Of a stretch of DNA of 64,000 nt, positions 1 to 11,151 are shown one piece after another. The translations under genes were made by a program, and so were the position numbers. The notes under the pieces are model-generated. The model did not search any database. It saw nothing but the letters and a program-made list of their open reading frames with translations, and was not told the origin of the DNA. Position 1 is the first letter of the stretch, and every line of letters begins with the position of its first letter. This stretch comes from Massilia sp. HP4 (GTDB taxonomy: Bacteria > Pseudomonadota > Gammaproteobacteria > Burkholderiales > Burkholderiaceae_D). The stretch lies in the NCBI RefSeq assembly GCF_005222695.1, contig NZ_STGG01000012.1, positions 1-64,000 of the forward strand. Reading direction: 5' to 3'.

Positions 1-687
1 CACGGTGCCGCGACCCGAGATCGAGAACACGTCTTCGACTGGCATCAGGAAGGCGCCGTCAACAGCGCGCTCTGGCGTTGGGATGTAGGTGTCCAGGGCT
101 TCAGCCAGGCGGGTGATGCACTCTTCGCCCATTTCGCCTGGTTTGCCTTCGAGGGCCATACGTGCCGAACCCTTGATGATTGGCACGTCGTCGCCTGGGA
201 ACTCGTATTTCGACAGGAGTTCGCGGACTTCCATTTCGACCAGTTCCAGCAGTTCTGCATCGTCGACCAGGTCGCACTTGTTCAGGAACACGATGATGTA
301 TGGAACGCCAACCTGACGCGCCAGCAGGATGTGCTCGCGGGTCTGTGGCATTGGGCCGTCGGCGGCCGAGCACACCAGGATCGCGCCGTCCATCTGCGCA
401 GCACCGGTAATCATGTTCTTGATGTAGTCGGCGTGGCCTGGGCAGTCAACGTGCGCGTAGTGACGGTTTTCGGTCTCGTACTCGACGTGCGCGGTGTTGA
501 TGGTGATGCCGCGTGCTTTTTCTTCTGGAGCCGCATCGATCTGGTCGTAGGCCTTGGCTTCGCCGCCGAATTTCTTCGACAGGACGGTAGCGATTGCAGC
601 CGTCAGGGTGGTTTTGCCGTGGTCAACGTGACCGATGGTGCCGACGTTGACGTGCGGCTTGGTCCGTTCGAATTTACCTTTTGCCAT
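1..687 (-). CDS. tuf: elongation factor Tu, 5' part (runs off left edge)
   Basis: Translation elongation factor that carries aminoacyl-tRNA to the ribosome as a GTP complex. The visible 229 residues begin [20 protein letters not shown] and include the P-loop GHVDHGKTT, the switch II motif DCPGHADY and the guanine-specificity motif NKCD, so the whole GTPase domain is here. The rest lies beyond base 1. The start ATG (685-687, complement) has a purine-rich AAAGGAAT stretch in front of it. It is the last gene of the rpsL-rpsG-fusA-tuf order seen throughout Betaproteobacteria, 75 bp after fusA. Many relatives carry a second tuf copy elsewhere; that cannot be judged here. Confidence 0.98.
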   Translation of the reverse strand, partial: MAKGKFERTKPHVNVGTIGHVDHGKTTLTAAIATVLSKKFGGEAKAYDQIDAAPEEKARGITINTAHVEYETENRHYAHVDCPGHADYIKNMITGAAQMDGAILVCSAADGPMPQTREHILLARQVGVPYIIVFLNKCDLVDDAELLELVEMEVRELLSKYEFPGDDVPIIKGSARMALEGKPGEMGEECITRLAEALDTYIPTPERAVDGAFLMPVEDVFSISGRGTV

Positions 688-728
688 TTCCAAATTCCTT
701 TAAGAGAAACGATATATTTTGTTGAACT

Positions 729-754
729 GGAGGGACGGGACGTCCCATCCCTCC
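729..754 (-). repeat. inverted repeat between fusA and tuf
   Basis: GGAGGGA and TCCCTCC arms flank a GGGACGTCCC core, giving a nearly perfect hairpin in the fusA-tuf gap. No T-run follows it on the minus strand, so it looks like an mRNA stability or processing element, not a terminator. The role is inference. Confidence 0.4.
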
Positions 755-762
755 ATTATCTA

Positions 763-2868
<2,106 letters not shown>

Positions 2869-2963
2869 AATTTTTCCTAAATCTTTGAATGGACAAAACC
2901 GAGCAACATCTTGACGATCAAAATGAGCTCGGCCTGAACAACAGATACTACAGGGGCCTTAGA

Positions 2964-2982
2964 TTGGGGCAAAAAGCCCCAA
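2964..2982 (-). repeat. short hairpin in the rpsG-fusA gap
   Basis: TTGGGGC-AAAAA-GCCCCAA forms a 7-bp stem with a 5-base loop. On the minus strand the loop reads TTTTT but no T-run follows the stem, so a full terminator is unlikely. It could be a partial attenuator or stability element (inference). Confidence 0.35.
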
Positions 2983-2997
2983 GCCAAGTCCTGATGC

Positions 2998-3468
2998 TTA
3001 GAAGCGGAAGTGCGAGAACGCCTTGTTCGCTTCTGCCATGCGGTGGACTTCGTCACGACGCTTCATTGCGCCGCCGCGGCCTTCAGCCGCTTCCAGCAGT
3101 TCACCACCCAGACGTTGCGGCATGGATTTTTCGCTGCGCTTGTTTGCGGCTTCGCGCAACCAACGCATGGACAGCGCCATACGACGAACCGGACGAACTT
3201 CCACTGGCACCTGGTAGTTGGCGCCACCGACACGGCGGGACTTGACTTCCACCAGCGGCTTGGCGTTGTTGATCGCGGTCGTGAACACTTCCAGCGGGTC
3301 TTTGCCCGACTTGGATTGAATGTGTTCGAATGCACCGTAGATGATGTTTTCTGCAACCGACTTCTTGCCGGACAGCATCAGAACATTGACGAATTTGGCG
3401 ACATCGGTGTTGCCGAATTTTGGATCCGGCAGGATCTCGCGCTTGGGTACTTCACGACGACGTGGCAT
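2998..3468 (-). CDS. rpsG: 30S ribosomal protein S7
   Basis: Primary 16S rRNA-binding protein that nucleates assembly of the 30S head. The 156 residues begin [20 protein letters not shown] and match the family in length and in the [13 protein letters not shown] and ALRWL-like (SMRWL) segments. It lies between rpsL (140 bp gap, which contains a hairpin) and fusA. In enterobacteria S7 represses this operon translationally from the rpsL-rpsG gap; whether the hairpin here does that is not known. Confidence 0.99.
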   Translation of the reverse strand: MPRRREVPKREILPDPKFGNTDVAKFVNVLMLSGKKSVAENIIYGAFEHIQSKSGKDPLEVFTTAINNAKPLVEVKSRRVGGANYQVPVEVRPVRRMALSMRWLREAANKRSEKSMPQRLGGELLEAAEGRGGAMKRRDEVHRMAEANKAFSHFRF

Positions 3469-3492
3469 TTCAATTCCTTCCTGTCTTCAGTT

Positions 3493-3511
3493 GAGTGCGG
3501 TGACCGCACTC
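3493..3511 (-). repeat. perfect inverted repeat in the rpsL-rpsG gap
   Basis: GAGTGCGGT-G-ACCGCACTC: nine paired bases around one central base, about 25 bp upstream of the rpsG start. Its place matches where S7 autoregulation acts in E. coli, but the sequence alone does not show S7 binding. Confidence 0.45.
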
Positions 3512-3608
3512 GCGAAAGGCCCTCATGACCCTTCACTTACTCGGCCTTGCGGCCGGCTCAACTTATCTAATTAATGTGACGTGCCTGTGACATGCACGAC
3601 CGAAGATA

Positions 3609-3992
3609 TTACTTCTTCGCAGCCTTGGCACGCTTGGCGCCGTACTTCGAGCGCGCTTGCTTACGGTCTTTGACGCCCTGGGTATCCAGTGCACCGCGAA
3701 CCATGTGGTAACGCACACCTGGCAAGTCTTTCACACGACCGCCGCGCAGCAGCACGACACTGTGTTCTTGCAGGTTGTGGCCTTCACCGCCGATGTACGA
3801 AATGACTTCGAAACCGTTGGTCAGACGCACTTTAGCGACTTTACGAAGTGCCGAGTTAGGCTTCTTCGGGGTGGTGGTGTACACACGGGTGCACACGCCA
3901 CGTTTTTGCGGGCAGTTTTCCAGTGCCGGCGACTTGCTCTTCACAACCGCGGCTTCACGCGGCTTGCGAATCAGTTGATTGATGGTTGGCAT
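3609..3992 (-). CDS. rpsL: 30S ribosomal protein S12
   Basis: Decoding-centre protein of the 30S subunit and the usual site of streptomycin-resistance mutations. Starting at [13 protein letters not shown] gives 127 residues, right for the family. The conserved loops [17 protein letters not shown] and the [13 protein letters not shown] segment are intact, with lysines where wild-type streptomycin-sensitive proteins have them. The frame stays open 38 codons upstream, but that extension is not S12-like. It is the first gene of the translation operon, about 170 nt downstream of the predicted start of transcription. Confidence 0.99.
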   Translation of the reverse strand: MPTINQLIRKPREAAVVKSKSPALENCPQKRGVCTRVYTTTPKKPNSALRKVAKVRLTNGFEVISYIGGEGHNLQEHSVVLLRGGRVKDLPGVRYHMVRGALDTQGVKDRKQARSKYGAKRAKAAKK

Positions 3993-4334
3993 CGTTCCTA
4001 ATCCAACAAAATTGCTACTGAATTGACGACCCGGGACGGCGAACATGCTGGCCCGGGGACTAAACCTAGTCCCGTAAGAACTGACAGCGGAGGCGACGAA
4101 AGCCACTCAACGAAAGGAGCGGCTGCGAATGCGTATACGATGTGCAGAATAAAAACGAGAACTCGCGAATATACGCTGAATGTGACGACGGGTCAACCGA
4201 TTTGCTGCCCCGCCAAGTCGTTCCCGGCCCTTTGGGCGGTAAACCGTGGCGAATGTGTCATGGTCGCGACAGGCCGGCTCTGCAGTAGGGGATTTGCTCC
4301 TGCATGGTCCCGGAATGGCGCGGCGCCGGCCGGC
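3993..4334 (-). other. rpsL leader and operon promoter region, no gene
   Basis: Non-coding stretch between rpsL and the SDR gene. It holds the operon promoter near 4168-4196, a leader of about 170 nt with a GGGACTAGG/CCTAGTCCC-type hairpin near 4055-4075, and GC-rich sequence up to the SDR stop codon with nothing recognised. The rpoBC genes that often precede rpsL are not here. Confidence 0.6.
4168..4196 (-). promoter_or_regulatory. sigma70 promoter of the rpsL-rpsG-fusA-tuf operon
   Basis: On the minus strand TTGACC (4191-4196) is followed after exactly 17 bases by TATATT (4168-4173). This is the closest match to a housekeeping promoter that I noticed in the window and it sits where the str operon needs one. 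Transcription would start near 4161. Confidence 0.8.
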
Positions 4335-5075
4335 TCATGGCGCCATCATTGCCTCGGCGTCGGCGCCCGCCGGTATCCGCATCGGCGTCGCCGCATCGGT
4401 CACCGCACGCCAGACCGCCTGGGCGACATCCTGCGCGCGCGTGACGAGGCCTGGTTCGCGCGCGCCGCCAAAGACGGCGGCCAGCAGCGGCGCGTAGGCC
4501 TCGGGCATCCGGCCTGTCATGCGCTCGCGCGCGCCGGCGCCAAACTGCGTCTCCGGCGAGCGGCCCGGCAGCACCAGGCGCAGGCGGATGCCGAGCGGCG
4601 CAAGCTCGATCGCCAGCGATTCGGTGAACGCGTTCACGGCCGCCTTGCTGGCGGTATACACCGACAGCAGCGGCAAGGGCTCGATGGTGACGGCCGAGGT
4701 GACGTTGACGATCACCCCTGCTCCCCTGCCACGAAAGCCGGGAAGCGCTGCCTGTGTCACTGCGATCGTGCCGAGCGTATTGGTTGCCAATACGCTGTGC
4801 ACCGTTTCCGTCGATACGCCTTCCAATGGATACATCACGCCGATGCCTGCATTGTTGACCAGCGCATCGATAGGTCCCGCGGCGTCGAACGCGGCGCGGA
4901 TGCTGGCCCCGTCCGTCACATCCAGCGCCAGCACGCGCAGCCGGTCGGATGGCGGCAGGATGGTGGCATCGGGCGCGCGCATGGTGGCGATGACGTGCCA
5001 GTCGCGCTCAAGGAAATGACGGGCAATCTCGAGGCCGAAGCCGGACGAGCAGCCGGTGATCAGGACGGTTTTCAT
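4335..5075 (-). CDS. short-chain dehydrogenase/reductase (SDR)
   Basis: Classical-type SDR oxidoreductase, 246 residues, cytoplasmic, substrate unknown. It shows the nucleotide-binding TGCSSGFG motif at residues 7-14, NNAG in the middle, a Ser followed by YTASK at the active site, and a C-terminal region with the usual helix after the catalytic Lys. Residues after the first beta strand (ATMRAP) suggest NADP(H) use, but this is weak. The ATG has a good GGAG ribosome site. It is divergent from an AraC regulator 99 bp away, which probably controls it. Confidence 0.9.
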   Translation of the reverse strand: MKTVLITGCSSGFGLEIARHFLERDWHVIATMRAPDATILPPSDRLRVLALDVTDGASIRAAFDAAGPIDALVNNAGIGVMYPLEGVSTETVHSVLATNTLGTIAVTQAALPGFRGRGAGVIVNVTSAVTIEPLPLLSVYTASKAAVNAFTESLAIELAPLGIRLRLVLPGRSPETQFGAGARERMTGRMPEAYAPLLAAVFGGAREPGLVTRAQDVAQAVWRAVTDAATPMRIPAGADAEAMMAP

Positions 5076-5174
5076 GATGGACTCCTGCGGTGGGTTGTGG
5101 TGCTGACACGATAGCCCGGCGCCGCAGGACGCGCTACAATCGGCAGTCCATATTCCTTTTGCGAGCGTCCAGAA

Positions 5175-6080
5175 ATGACCGATCCACTAGCGGAAGTAGT
5201 CAGCCTCTTGCAGCCAGGCGTGCGATTGACGAAGGTGGTCGGCGGCGCCGGCCGCTGGCGCGTGCGGCGCGCCGAGACTGGCCATCCTTCGTATTGCATC
5301 GTCCTCGACGGGCGCTGCCGGCTCGCCGTGGACGGCAACCCCGAAGCGGTACTCGCGCCAGGTGACTTCGTGCTCATCCCCGCGGCCTGGAATTTCGCGA
5401 TGACGAGCATGCAGGCGCCGGCACCGGGCGACCACGACATGCCGCCGGTAGCGCAGGGCCCGGGCGAGTTCCGGCTTGGCGAGCAGGATGGGCCGCCGGA
5501 CGTGCGCTTCATCATCGGGCACTGCGAGTTTTCCTCGCCCGATGCGGACCTGCTGGTGTCGCTGCTGCCGCACTTCGTGCACGTGCGCGGCGAGCCACGC
5601 CTGGCCACGCTCGCGCAACTGGTCGGCGATGAATCGCGTGGACAGCGTCCGGCGCGCGAGGTCGTGATGGCGCGCCTGCTCGAGGTGCTGCTGATCGAAG
5701 CGCTGCGCTCGACGGCAGGCAGCGCGCCATCGCCCGGACTGGTGCGCGCCCTGGCCGACGCGCGCCTGGCGCAGGCGCTGCGCCGGATGCACGAGGCGCC
5801 GGCGCGCGCGTGGACCATGGCCGAACTGGCGCAAGAGGCCGCGCTGTCACGCTCGGCGTTCTTCGAGCGCTTCAGCCGCGCGGTCGGCAAGGCGCCGATG
5901 GAATACCTGCTGGCCTGGCGCATGGCGCTGGCGACCGGCCTGCTGCGGCGCGGCGCCTGCAGCATCGCCGAGGTGGCGCAGCGGGTCGGCTACAGTTCGG
6001 CCAGCACGTTCAGCGTCGCCTTCGCGCGCCACGTGGGCGTGCCGCCGGCCAGGTATGTGCGCGAGGGGGCCATTAGCTAG
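5175..6080 (+). CDS. AraC-family transcriptional regulator with N-terminal cupin
   Basis: DNA-binding regulator of 301 residues. An N-terminal cupin-like sensor (AraC-binding type, roughly residues 10-180) contains the pattern VLDGRCRLAVDGNPEAVLAP followed by GDFVLIPA; two helix-turn-helix motifs fill the last 100 residues, including AELAQEAALSRSAFFERFSR and EVAQRVGYSSASTFSVAFAR. It is divergent from the SDR gene with a TACAAT -10-like hexamer at 5135-5140, so it is the likely local regulator. Its 3' end overlaps the convergent metR by 8 bp. Confidence 0.92.
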   Translation: MTDPLAEVVSLLQPGVRLTKVVGGAGRWRVRRAETGHPSYCIVLDGRCRLAVDGNPEAVLAPGDFVLIPAAWNFAMTSMQAPAPGDHDMPPVAQGPGEFRLGEQDGPPDVRFIIGHCEFSSPDADLLVSLLPHFVHVRGEPRLATLAQLVGDESRGQRPAREVVMARLLEVLLIEALRSTAGSAPSPGLVRALADARLAQALRRMHEAPARAWTMAELAQEAALSRSAFFERFSRAVGKAPMEYLLAWRMALATGLLRRGACSIAEVAQRVGYSSASTFSVAFARHVGVPPARYVREGAIS

Positions 6081-6957
6081 TGCCGCGCGCGATCTCGACG
6101 AAGGCTTCCAGGTAGGCGGTGCCGGCGTCGACCTCGCGCGTGCCCAGGAAGATCTGCTTGAACACGCCCTCGGTCCCGAGCCGCACCGGCGCCACCGCCA
6201 TCCGGCCCGCGTATTCGTCCACCAGCCAGCGCGGCAGCGCCGCCACGCCGCGCCCGCTGGCCACCATCTGCAGCATGATGTCGGTGGTCTCGATCGTCTT
6301 GCGCTGGCGCGGCGCGCAGCCGGCCGGCAGGAAGAACTGGTTATAGATGTCGAGCCGCTCGATATCGACCGGATAGGTGATGAGCACGTCGTCCGACAGG
6401 TCGGCCGGCTCGGCATGCGGCTTACCCGCCAGCGGATGGTCGCGCGCCACCACCAGCACCTGCTCGTAGTCGAACACCGGCACGAAGCGCAAGCCGGGCT
6501 TGAACAGCGGGTCGGGCGTGACCAGCAGGTCGATCTCATAGCCATGCAAGGCCTTGAGGCCGCCGAACTGGAAGCGCTGCTTGACGTCGACGTCGACCTC
6601 GGGCCACGCCGCCAGGTAGGGATCCACCACTTTCAGCAGCCACTGGTAGCAGGGATGGCACTCCATGCCGATGCGCAGGGTGCCGCGCTCGCCGCGCGCG
6701 TATTCGTGCATCAGGCGCTCGGCATGCTCCAGTTGCGGCAGCAGCCGTTCGGACAGGGCCAGCAGGGACCGCCCGGCCTGGGTCAGGCGCAGCGCCCGTC
6801 CCTCGCGCGTCCATACCGGCGTGCCGAGCTGCTGCTCGAGCTTTTTCACCGTATGGCTCAGCGCCGACTGCGTCAGGCACAGCACGTCGGCGGCGGCGGT
6901 CAGCGAACCGCGGCGGTCGACCTCGCGGATGATGGACAGGTGGATGCGTTCGATCAT
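6073..6957 (-). CDS. metR: LysR-type regulator MetR
   Basis: Activator of methionine biosynthesis genes that uses homocysteine as co-inducer in characterised MetR proteins. The 294-residue protein has an N-terminal winged HTH ([23 protein letters not shown]) and a C-terminal effector domain with the MetR-like [13 protein letters not shown] stretch. It is divergent from metE with only 104 bp between the two starts, the classic metR-metE arrangement. Both the family match and the partner support the name. Confidence 0.93.
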   Translation of the reverse strand: MIERIHLSIIREVDRRGSLTAAADVLCLTQSALSHTVKKLEQQLGTPVWTREGRALRLTQAGRSLLALSERLLPQLEHAERLMHEYARGERGTLRIGMECHPCYQWLLKVVDPYLAAWPEVDVDVKQRFQFGGLKALHGYEIDLLVTPDPLFKPGLRFVPVFDYEQVLVVARDHPLAGKPHAEPADLSDDVLITYPVDIERLDIYNQFFLPAGCAPRQRKTIETTDIMLQMVASGRGVAALPRWLVDEYAGRMAVAPVRLGTEGVFKQIFLGTREVDAGTAYLEAFVEIARGTS

Positions 6958-7061
6958 GTCACATGAACAGAATTAATGGATGGATGAAATCATACCAATT
7001 TTATTCATGGATTGAGCGGCCTATGATGAACTCATCCATTATTGATCAGGCTGACACCATC
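6958..7061. promoter_or_regulatory. metR-metE divergent control region
   Basis: AT-rich 104-bp gap holding several TGAA/TTCA half-sites, including ATGAA-N15-TTCAT at about 6985-7009 and ATGAACTCAT at 7025-7034. MetR boxes in enterobacteria read TGAA-N5-TTCA; no exact copy with 5-bp spacing is visible, so the binding sites are only suggested. TATGAT at 7022-7027 could be a metE -10 with a poor -35, as expected for an activated promoter. Confidence 0.4.
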
Positions 7062-9353
7062 ATGACGACCACCCATACCCTCGGCTTTCCGCGCATCGGC
7101 GCGCGCCGTGAACTGAAATTCGCACTCGAACGCTTCTGGAAGGGCGACGCCACGGCCCAGGAGCTCGGCGCCCAGGCCGCAGGACTGCGCCAGCGTCACT
7201 GGCAGCAGCAATCGAAGCTCGACTTCGCGCCGGTCGGCGACTTCTCGCTGTACGACCAGGTGCTGGACATGAGCTTCACGCTCGGGAACGTGCCGCAGCG
7301 CGCGCACAGCCACCATGGCGATGCGCTCGATGCCTCGCTTCATTCTTATTTCCGGGTAGCGCGCGGCCGCAGCCAGGGCAACCACGACCACGCCTGCGGC
7401 GGCGTCCACGCCGGCGAGATGACTAAATGGTTCGACACCAACTACCACTACATCGTCCCCGAATTCAGCGCCGGCACCCGCTTTGCGCTCGACACCGCGC
7501 GCTTCGACGAACAACTGGCCCAGGCCCGCACCCTGGGCGTCAAGGCCAAGCCGGTCATCGTCGGCCCCCTCACCTACCTGTGGCTGGGCAAGGCCAAGGA
7601 CGGCAGCGACCGGCTCGACCTGTTGCCCCGGCTGCTTCCGGTGTATGCCGAGCTGCTGGCCTGGTTCGTCACGCAGGGCATCGAATGGGTGCAGGTCGAC
7701 GAGCCGGCGCTGGTCACCGAACTCGATGCACGCTGGCAGGCGGCCTATGCCAGCGCCTACGACACGCTCCAGCACAGCGGCGTAAAACTGCTGCTGGCGA
7801 CCTATTTCGGCCGCCTGGAAGACAACCTGGCGCTGGCCTGCGCGCTGCCGGTCGACGGCCTGCACCTGGATGCGATCAATGCCCGCGCCGAGATCGCGCC
7901 GGTCATCGCGGCGCTGGGCCCGGACCAGGTGCTGTCGCTGGGCGTGATCGACGGCCGCAATATCTGGAAGACCGACCTGCACGCCACCTTGGAATGGCTC
8001 GAGCCGGTCCAGCGCCAGCTGGGCCAGCGCCTGTGGATCGCGCCATCGTGCTCGTTGCTGCATGTGCCGGTCGACCTGCAGAACGAGACCGCGCTCGACC
8101 CCGAGATCCGTTCCTGGCTGGCGTTCGCCGTGCAAAAGCTGGAAGAACTGCGCATCCTGGCCCAGGCGCTCGACCATGGCCGCTCGCAGGTGCAGCTCGA
8201 GCTGGTGGAAAATGCCGCCGCGATCGACCGCCGCCGCGCCTCGAAACGCGTGTCGAACCCAGAGGTCGCGCAGGCCCTGGCCGCGATCACCCCGCAGCTG
8301 GGCCAGCGCGCCAGCAGCCATGCCGAGCGAAGCGCCAAGCAGGCCGCCCTGCTTCGGCTGCCAAGCTACCCGACCACCACCATCGGTTCCTTCCCGCAGA
8401 CGGCGGCGATCCGCCAGGCGCGCAATGCCCATAAAAAGGGCGACATCGATGCGGCCGCCTATGAAGAAGCGATGCGCGGAGAGATCGCGCGCTGCGTGCG
8501 CGAGCAGGAAGCGCTGGGGCTGGACGTCTTCGTGCACGGCGAGGCCGAGCGCAACGACATGGTCGAATACTTCGGCGAGCAGCTCGACGGCTATGCCTTC
8601 ACTAAGGGCGGCTGGGTGCAATCCTATGGCTCGCGCTGCGTCAAGCCGCCGATCCTGTTCGGCGACGTGCGCCGCCCGCGGGCGATGACGGTCAAGTGGA
8701 CGACGTACGCGCAGTCGCTGACCGACAAACCGATGAAGGGCATGCTGACCGGCCCGGTGACGATCCTGAACTGGTCCTTCGTGCGCGACGACCAGCCGCG
8801 CGCCGTGAGCTGCCGCCAGCTGGCCCTGGCCATCCGCGAAGAGGTGCTGGACCTGGAACGGGCCGGCGTGCGCGTGATCCAGATCGACGAGGCGGCGCTG
8901 CGCGAAGGCTTGCCGCTACGGCGCGCCGAATGGGCGGCCTACCTCGACTGGGCGGTCGAATCGTTCCGCATCGCCGCCAACGGTGTGCGCGACGAGACCC
9001 AGGTCCACACCCATATGTGCTATTCGGAGTTCAACGACATCATCGCGGCGATTGCCGCGATGGACGCCGACGTGATCACGATCGAGACTTCACGTTCGGA
9101 TATGGAGCTGCTCGATGCCTTCGACGATTTTCAGTATCCGAACGAGATCGGTCCCGGCGTGTACGACATCCACTCGCCCAACATCCCGAGCCAGGACCAC
9201 ATCGTGGACCTGATGCGCAAGGCCGCCACCCGCATCCCGGCCGGGCGCCTGTGGATCAATCCCGACTGCGGCCTCAAGACCCGCAACTGGGACGAGGTGC
9301 TGCCGGCGCTGCGCAATATGGTGGCGGCGGCGCATACCCTGCGCGCCGCCTGA
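7062..9353 (+). CDS. metE: cobalamin-independent methionine synthase
   Basis: Transfers a methyl group from 5-methyltetrahydropteroyltriglutamate to homocysteine, the last step of methionine synthesis. The 763-residue length is right for MetE. The N-terminal barrel starts [18 protein letters not shown]; the catalytic C-terminal barrel carries the zinc ligands in HTHMCYSEF and NPDCGLKTR and the substrate segment [11 protein letters not shown] chose the ATG at 7062 because it opens the conserved N-terminus; the frame stays open 33 codons upstream. Divergent from metR. Confidence 0.97.
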   Translation: MTTTHTLGFPRIGARRELKFALERFWKGDATAQELGAQAAGLRQRHWQQQSKLDFAPVGDFSLYDQVLDMSFTLGNVPQRAHSHHGDALDASLHSYFRVARGRSQGNHDHACGGVHAGEMTKWFDTNYHYIVPEFSAGTRFALDTARFDEQLAQARTLGVKAKPVIVGPLTYLWLGKAKDGSDRLDLLPRLLPVYAELLAWFVTQGIEWVQVDEPALVTELDARWQAAYASAYDTLQHSGVKLLLATYFGRLEDNLALACALPVDGLHLDAINARAEIAPVIAALGPDQVLSLGVIDGRNIWKTDLHATLEWLEPVQRQLGQRLWIAPSCSLLHVPVDLQNETALDPEIRSWLAFAVQKLEELRILAQALDHGRSQVQLELVENAAAIDRRRASKRVSNPEVAQALAAITPQLGQRASSHAERSAKQAALLRLPSYPTTTIGSFPQTAAIRQARNAHKKGDIDAAAYEEAMRGEIARCVREQEALGLDVFVHGEAERNDMVEYFGEQLDGYAFTKGGWVQSYGSRCVKPPILFGDVRRPRAMTVKWTTYAQSLTDKPMKGMLTGPVTILNWSFVRDDQPRAVSCRQLALAIREEVLDLERAGVRVIQIDEAALREGLPLRRAEWAAYLDWAVESFRIAANGVRDETQVHTHMCYSEFNDIIAAIAAMDADVITIETSRSDMELLDAFDDFQYPNEIGPGVYDIHSPNIPSQDHIVDLMRKAATRIPAGRLWINPDCGLKTRNWDEVLPALRNMVAAAHTLRAA

Positions 9354-9360
9354 TGGTGGC

Positions 9361-10332
9361 TTAGTCGGCGGCCGGCGCCGGCTTGTCCAGGAAGCTTGCC
9401 AAGGCCTTCACCAGCAATGGCGACACCGGCAGGAACGGATCGCTGTAGGCCGCGGCCTGCAGCACCGGATCGGCCCGCACATGCTTGAAGATGTGGTTCA
9501 TGCCAGGAATGATCGCCAGGGTGGCGTCCGGCTTGGCGCGGTGCAGGCCGTTGGCCTGGGCGACCTCGACCTGAATATCGGTATTGCCCTGCACGATCAG
9601 CACCGGCATGGTCAGGGATGCGATGCGCTGCGACGGCACATACTTGAACCATGAGATCAGGTAGGGCTGGACGCTCGGGCGGTAGAAGGCCACCAGCGCC
9701 GGCGGCACCTGGTCGACGGTCGTACCGTTTTCCAGCGCCACCAGGATGCGTTCGTTCTCCTTGTCCAGCTCGGGCGGCAGCTTGCCGGCCAGTTGCTTGC
9801 GCAGGATGGCCGAAGCGCCATCGGCGGCGCCGGCGATCGAGACGAAGGCCGCGGCGCCGGCCTGCTGCGCCGCCAGCATGCCGATCAGCGCGCCCTCGCT
9901 ATGGCCGATCACGGCCACCGAGGAAAATCGCGGGTCGGCCTTCAACTTGGCGATCCAGGCCGCCGCGTCATCCACATAGGTCTCGAAACGCAGCTCGGAT
10001 TCCGTCGGCCCGGCAGGAAGGCTGGCGCCGACGCCGCGCTTGTCGTAGCGCACCGTGGCGATGCCCTCCTCGGCCAACGCGACAGCCAGCAGCCTGAGGC
10101 TGTCGTTGCGGCCCGGGATATGGGTGCTGTTGCCGTCGCGGTCAGTCGGGCCGGAACCGGCGATGATCAGGGCCACGCGCTGTTTGCCGTCCGTGGCGGC
10201 CGGCAATTGCAGGGTGCCGGCAACCTGGCCGGTCGGCGTGTCGAGGGTGATGCCCTGCTCGCTCACCTGGGCCGACGCCATGCCGGCGGCCAGGAACAAC
10301 AGGGCGGCGGCGAAGATGGCAGGGGATCTCAT
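9361..10332 (-). CDS. secreted alpha/beta hydrolase (esterase-like)
   Basis: Predicted exported serine hydrolase, 323 residues. MRSPAIFAAALLFLAAGMASA is a signal peptide; the mature part has the nucleophile elbow GHSEG, a possible acid in IVQGNTDIQV and the catalytic His in PGMNHIFKH, the order of an alpha/beta-hydrolase triad. The substrate is unknown. Its ATG overlaps the stop codon of the upstream small membrane protein (ATGA), so the two are translationally coupled. Its 3' end faces metE with 7 bp between. Confidence 0.88.
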   Translation of the reverse strand: MRSPAIFAAALLFLAAGMASAQVSEQGITLDTPTGQVAGTLQLPAATDGKQRVALIIAGSGPTDRDGNSTHIPGRNDSLRLLAVALAEEGIATVRYDKRGVGASLPAGPTESELRFETYVDDAAAWIAKLKADPRFSSVAVIGHSEGALIGMLAAQQAGAAAFVSIAGAADGASAILRKQLAGKLPPELDKENERILVALENGTTVDQVPPALVAFYRPSVQPYLISWFKYVPSQRIASLTMPVLIVQGNTDIQVEVAQANGLHRAKPDATLAIIPGMNHIFKHVRADPVLQAAAYSDPFLPVSPLLVKALASFLDKPAPAAD

Positions 10333-10559
10333 GCGCGCTCCGCGGTGATGGTCTTGGGCGAGACGATCAGCACCGTCATCCAGCCCAGGAAGGAAAAGAG
10401 GCGCTGCAAGCCCACGAAACAGAAGAACCAGACGCCCCACTGCGCCGCGCTGTAGCGGAAAGGCGGGAGTCCCGCCGCATACAGCAACCCGATCGTCGAC
10501 GCCATCGTGAGTATGCTCACGATCGACTGGAACCACCACTTCCTTTCAAGCTCGGACAT
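10329..10559 (-). CDS. small membrane protein, function unknown
   Basis: 76-residue protein beginning MSELERKWWFQSIVSI, with two likely membrane segments (about residues 8-28 and 38-62). An ATG five codons upstream is possible, but the one used here has the better GGGGAG ribosome site. Sits between a 163-residue membrane protein and the secreted hydrolase, overlapping the latter by 4 bp. I do not recognise a family. Confidence 0.7.
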   Translation of the reverse strand: MSELERKWWFQSIVSILTMASTIGLLYAAGLPPFRYSAAQWGVWFFCFVGLQRLFSFLGWMTVLIVSPKTITAERA

Positions 10560-10580
10560 GCCGCTCCCCTTCATTGTTGT

Positions 10581-11072
10581 TCACGCCGCGACAGCCAGGC
10601 CGCGCTGCGCCAGGCAGAAACCGTGGATCCGTTCCAGCGCCGCCTCGGCCCCGGCCTGGTCGAGACCCGCCCCGAAATGGTAGCGGTGGGTCGCGGTCTC
10701 GATCTCGATCCGGCCATGGCCGAAGCCGAGGGCTTCCCATTTTGCTTCGGGCGTCCAGGCTTCAGGCGCCGGCAGCAGCCGCACCGCGCGGATCTGGTCG
10801 AGCACAAACGCCAGCTCGATCGGCGGCAGCTCGCCGTCGCGGGCGATGTACAGCTCATCCCGGAACACGAAGTTGCGGTACAGCGCCCAGGCGGCCACGC
10901 TGACGATGGCCAGTGCGCAGGCGGTAAAGACGATGACGCCGGGAGACAGGTCGCGCCGCGCGCCGCTCGCCAGGCCGTAGGCCAGCAGGCAGACGAAGCA
11001 AAAGGACATGAGCGCGGCAAAGCCGCGCTTCTGGGTTGGACAGACGATGTGCAAGACCTGGCTGGCGCTCAT
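10581..11072 (-). CDS. membrane protein with C-terminal soluble domain, unknown
   Basis: 163 residues starting MSASQVLHIVCPTQKRG, directly after an AGAAGGA ribosome site. Two transmembrane helices (about residues 18-35 and 46-65) precede a soluble part with alternating beta-like stretches (FVLDQIRAVRLLP, RIEIETATHRYHF), a pattern that resembles membrane-associated PH-like domains, though this is only a guess. It precedes the small membrane protein and hydrolase genes in the same direction, with 21 bp to the next start. Confidence 0.7.
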   Translation of the reverse strand: MSASQVLHIVCPTQKRGFAALMSFCFVCLLAYGLASGARRDLSPGVIVFTACALAIVSVAAWALYRNFVFRDELYIARDGELPPIELAFVLDQIRAVRLLPAPEAWTPEAKWEALGFGHGRIEIETATHRYHFGAGLDQAGAEAALERIHGFCLAQRGLAVAA

Positions 11073-11151
11073 TCCTTCTCTTCGAAAACGCTCTTGGTTG
11101 TGGAAGATACCACTTCTCGAAGGGGAAAATGTACGCAAATTCTCTCGTGCG

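Noticed and set aside
6958..7061. A SAM or cobalamin riboswitch before metE
   Set aside because: The leader is only 104 bp and shared with metR; no conserved riboswitch core is visible, and MetR control explains the arrangement.
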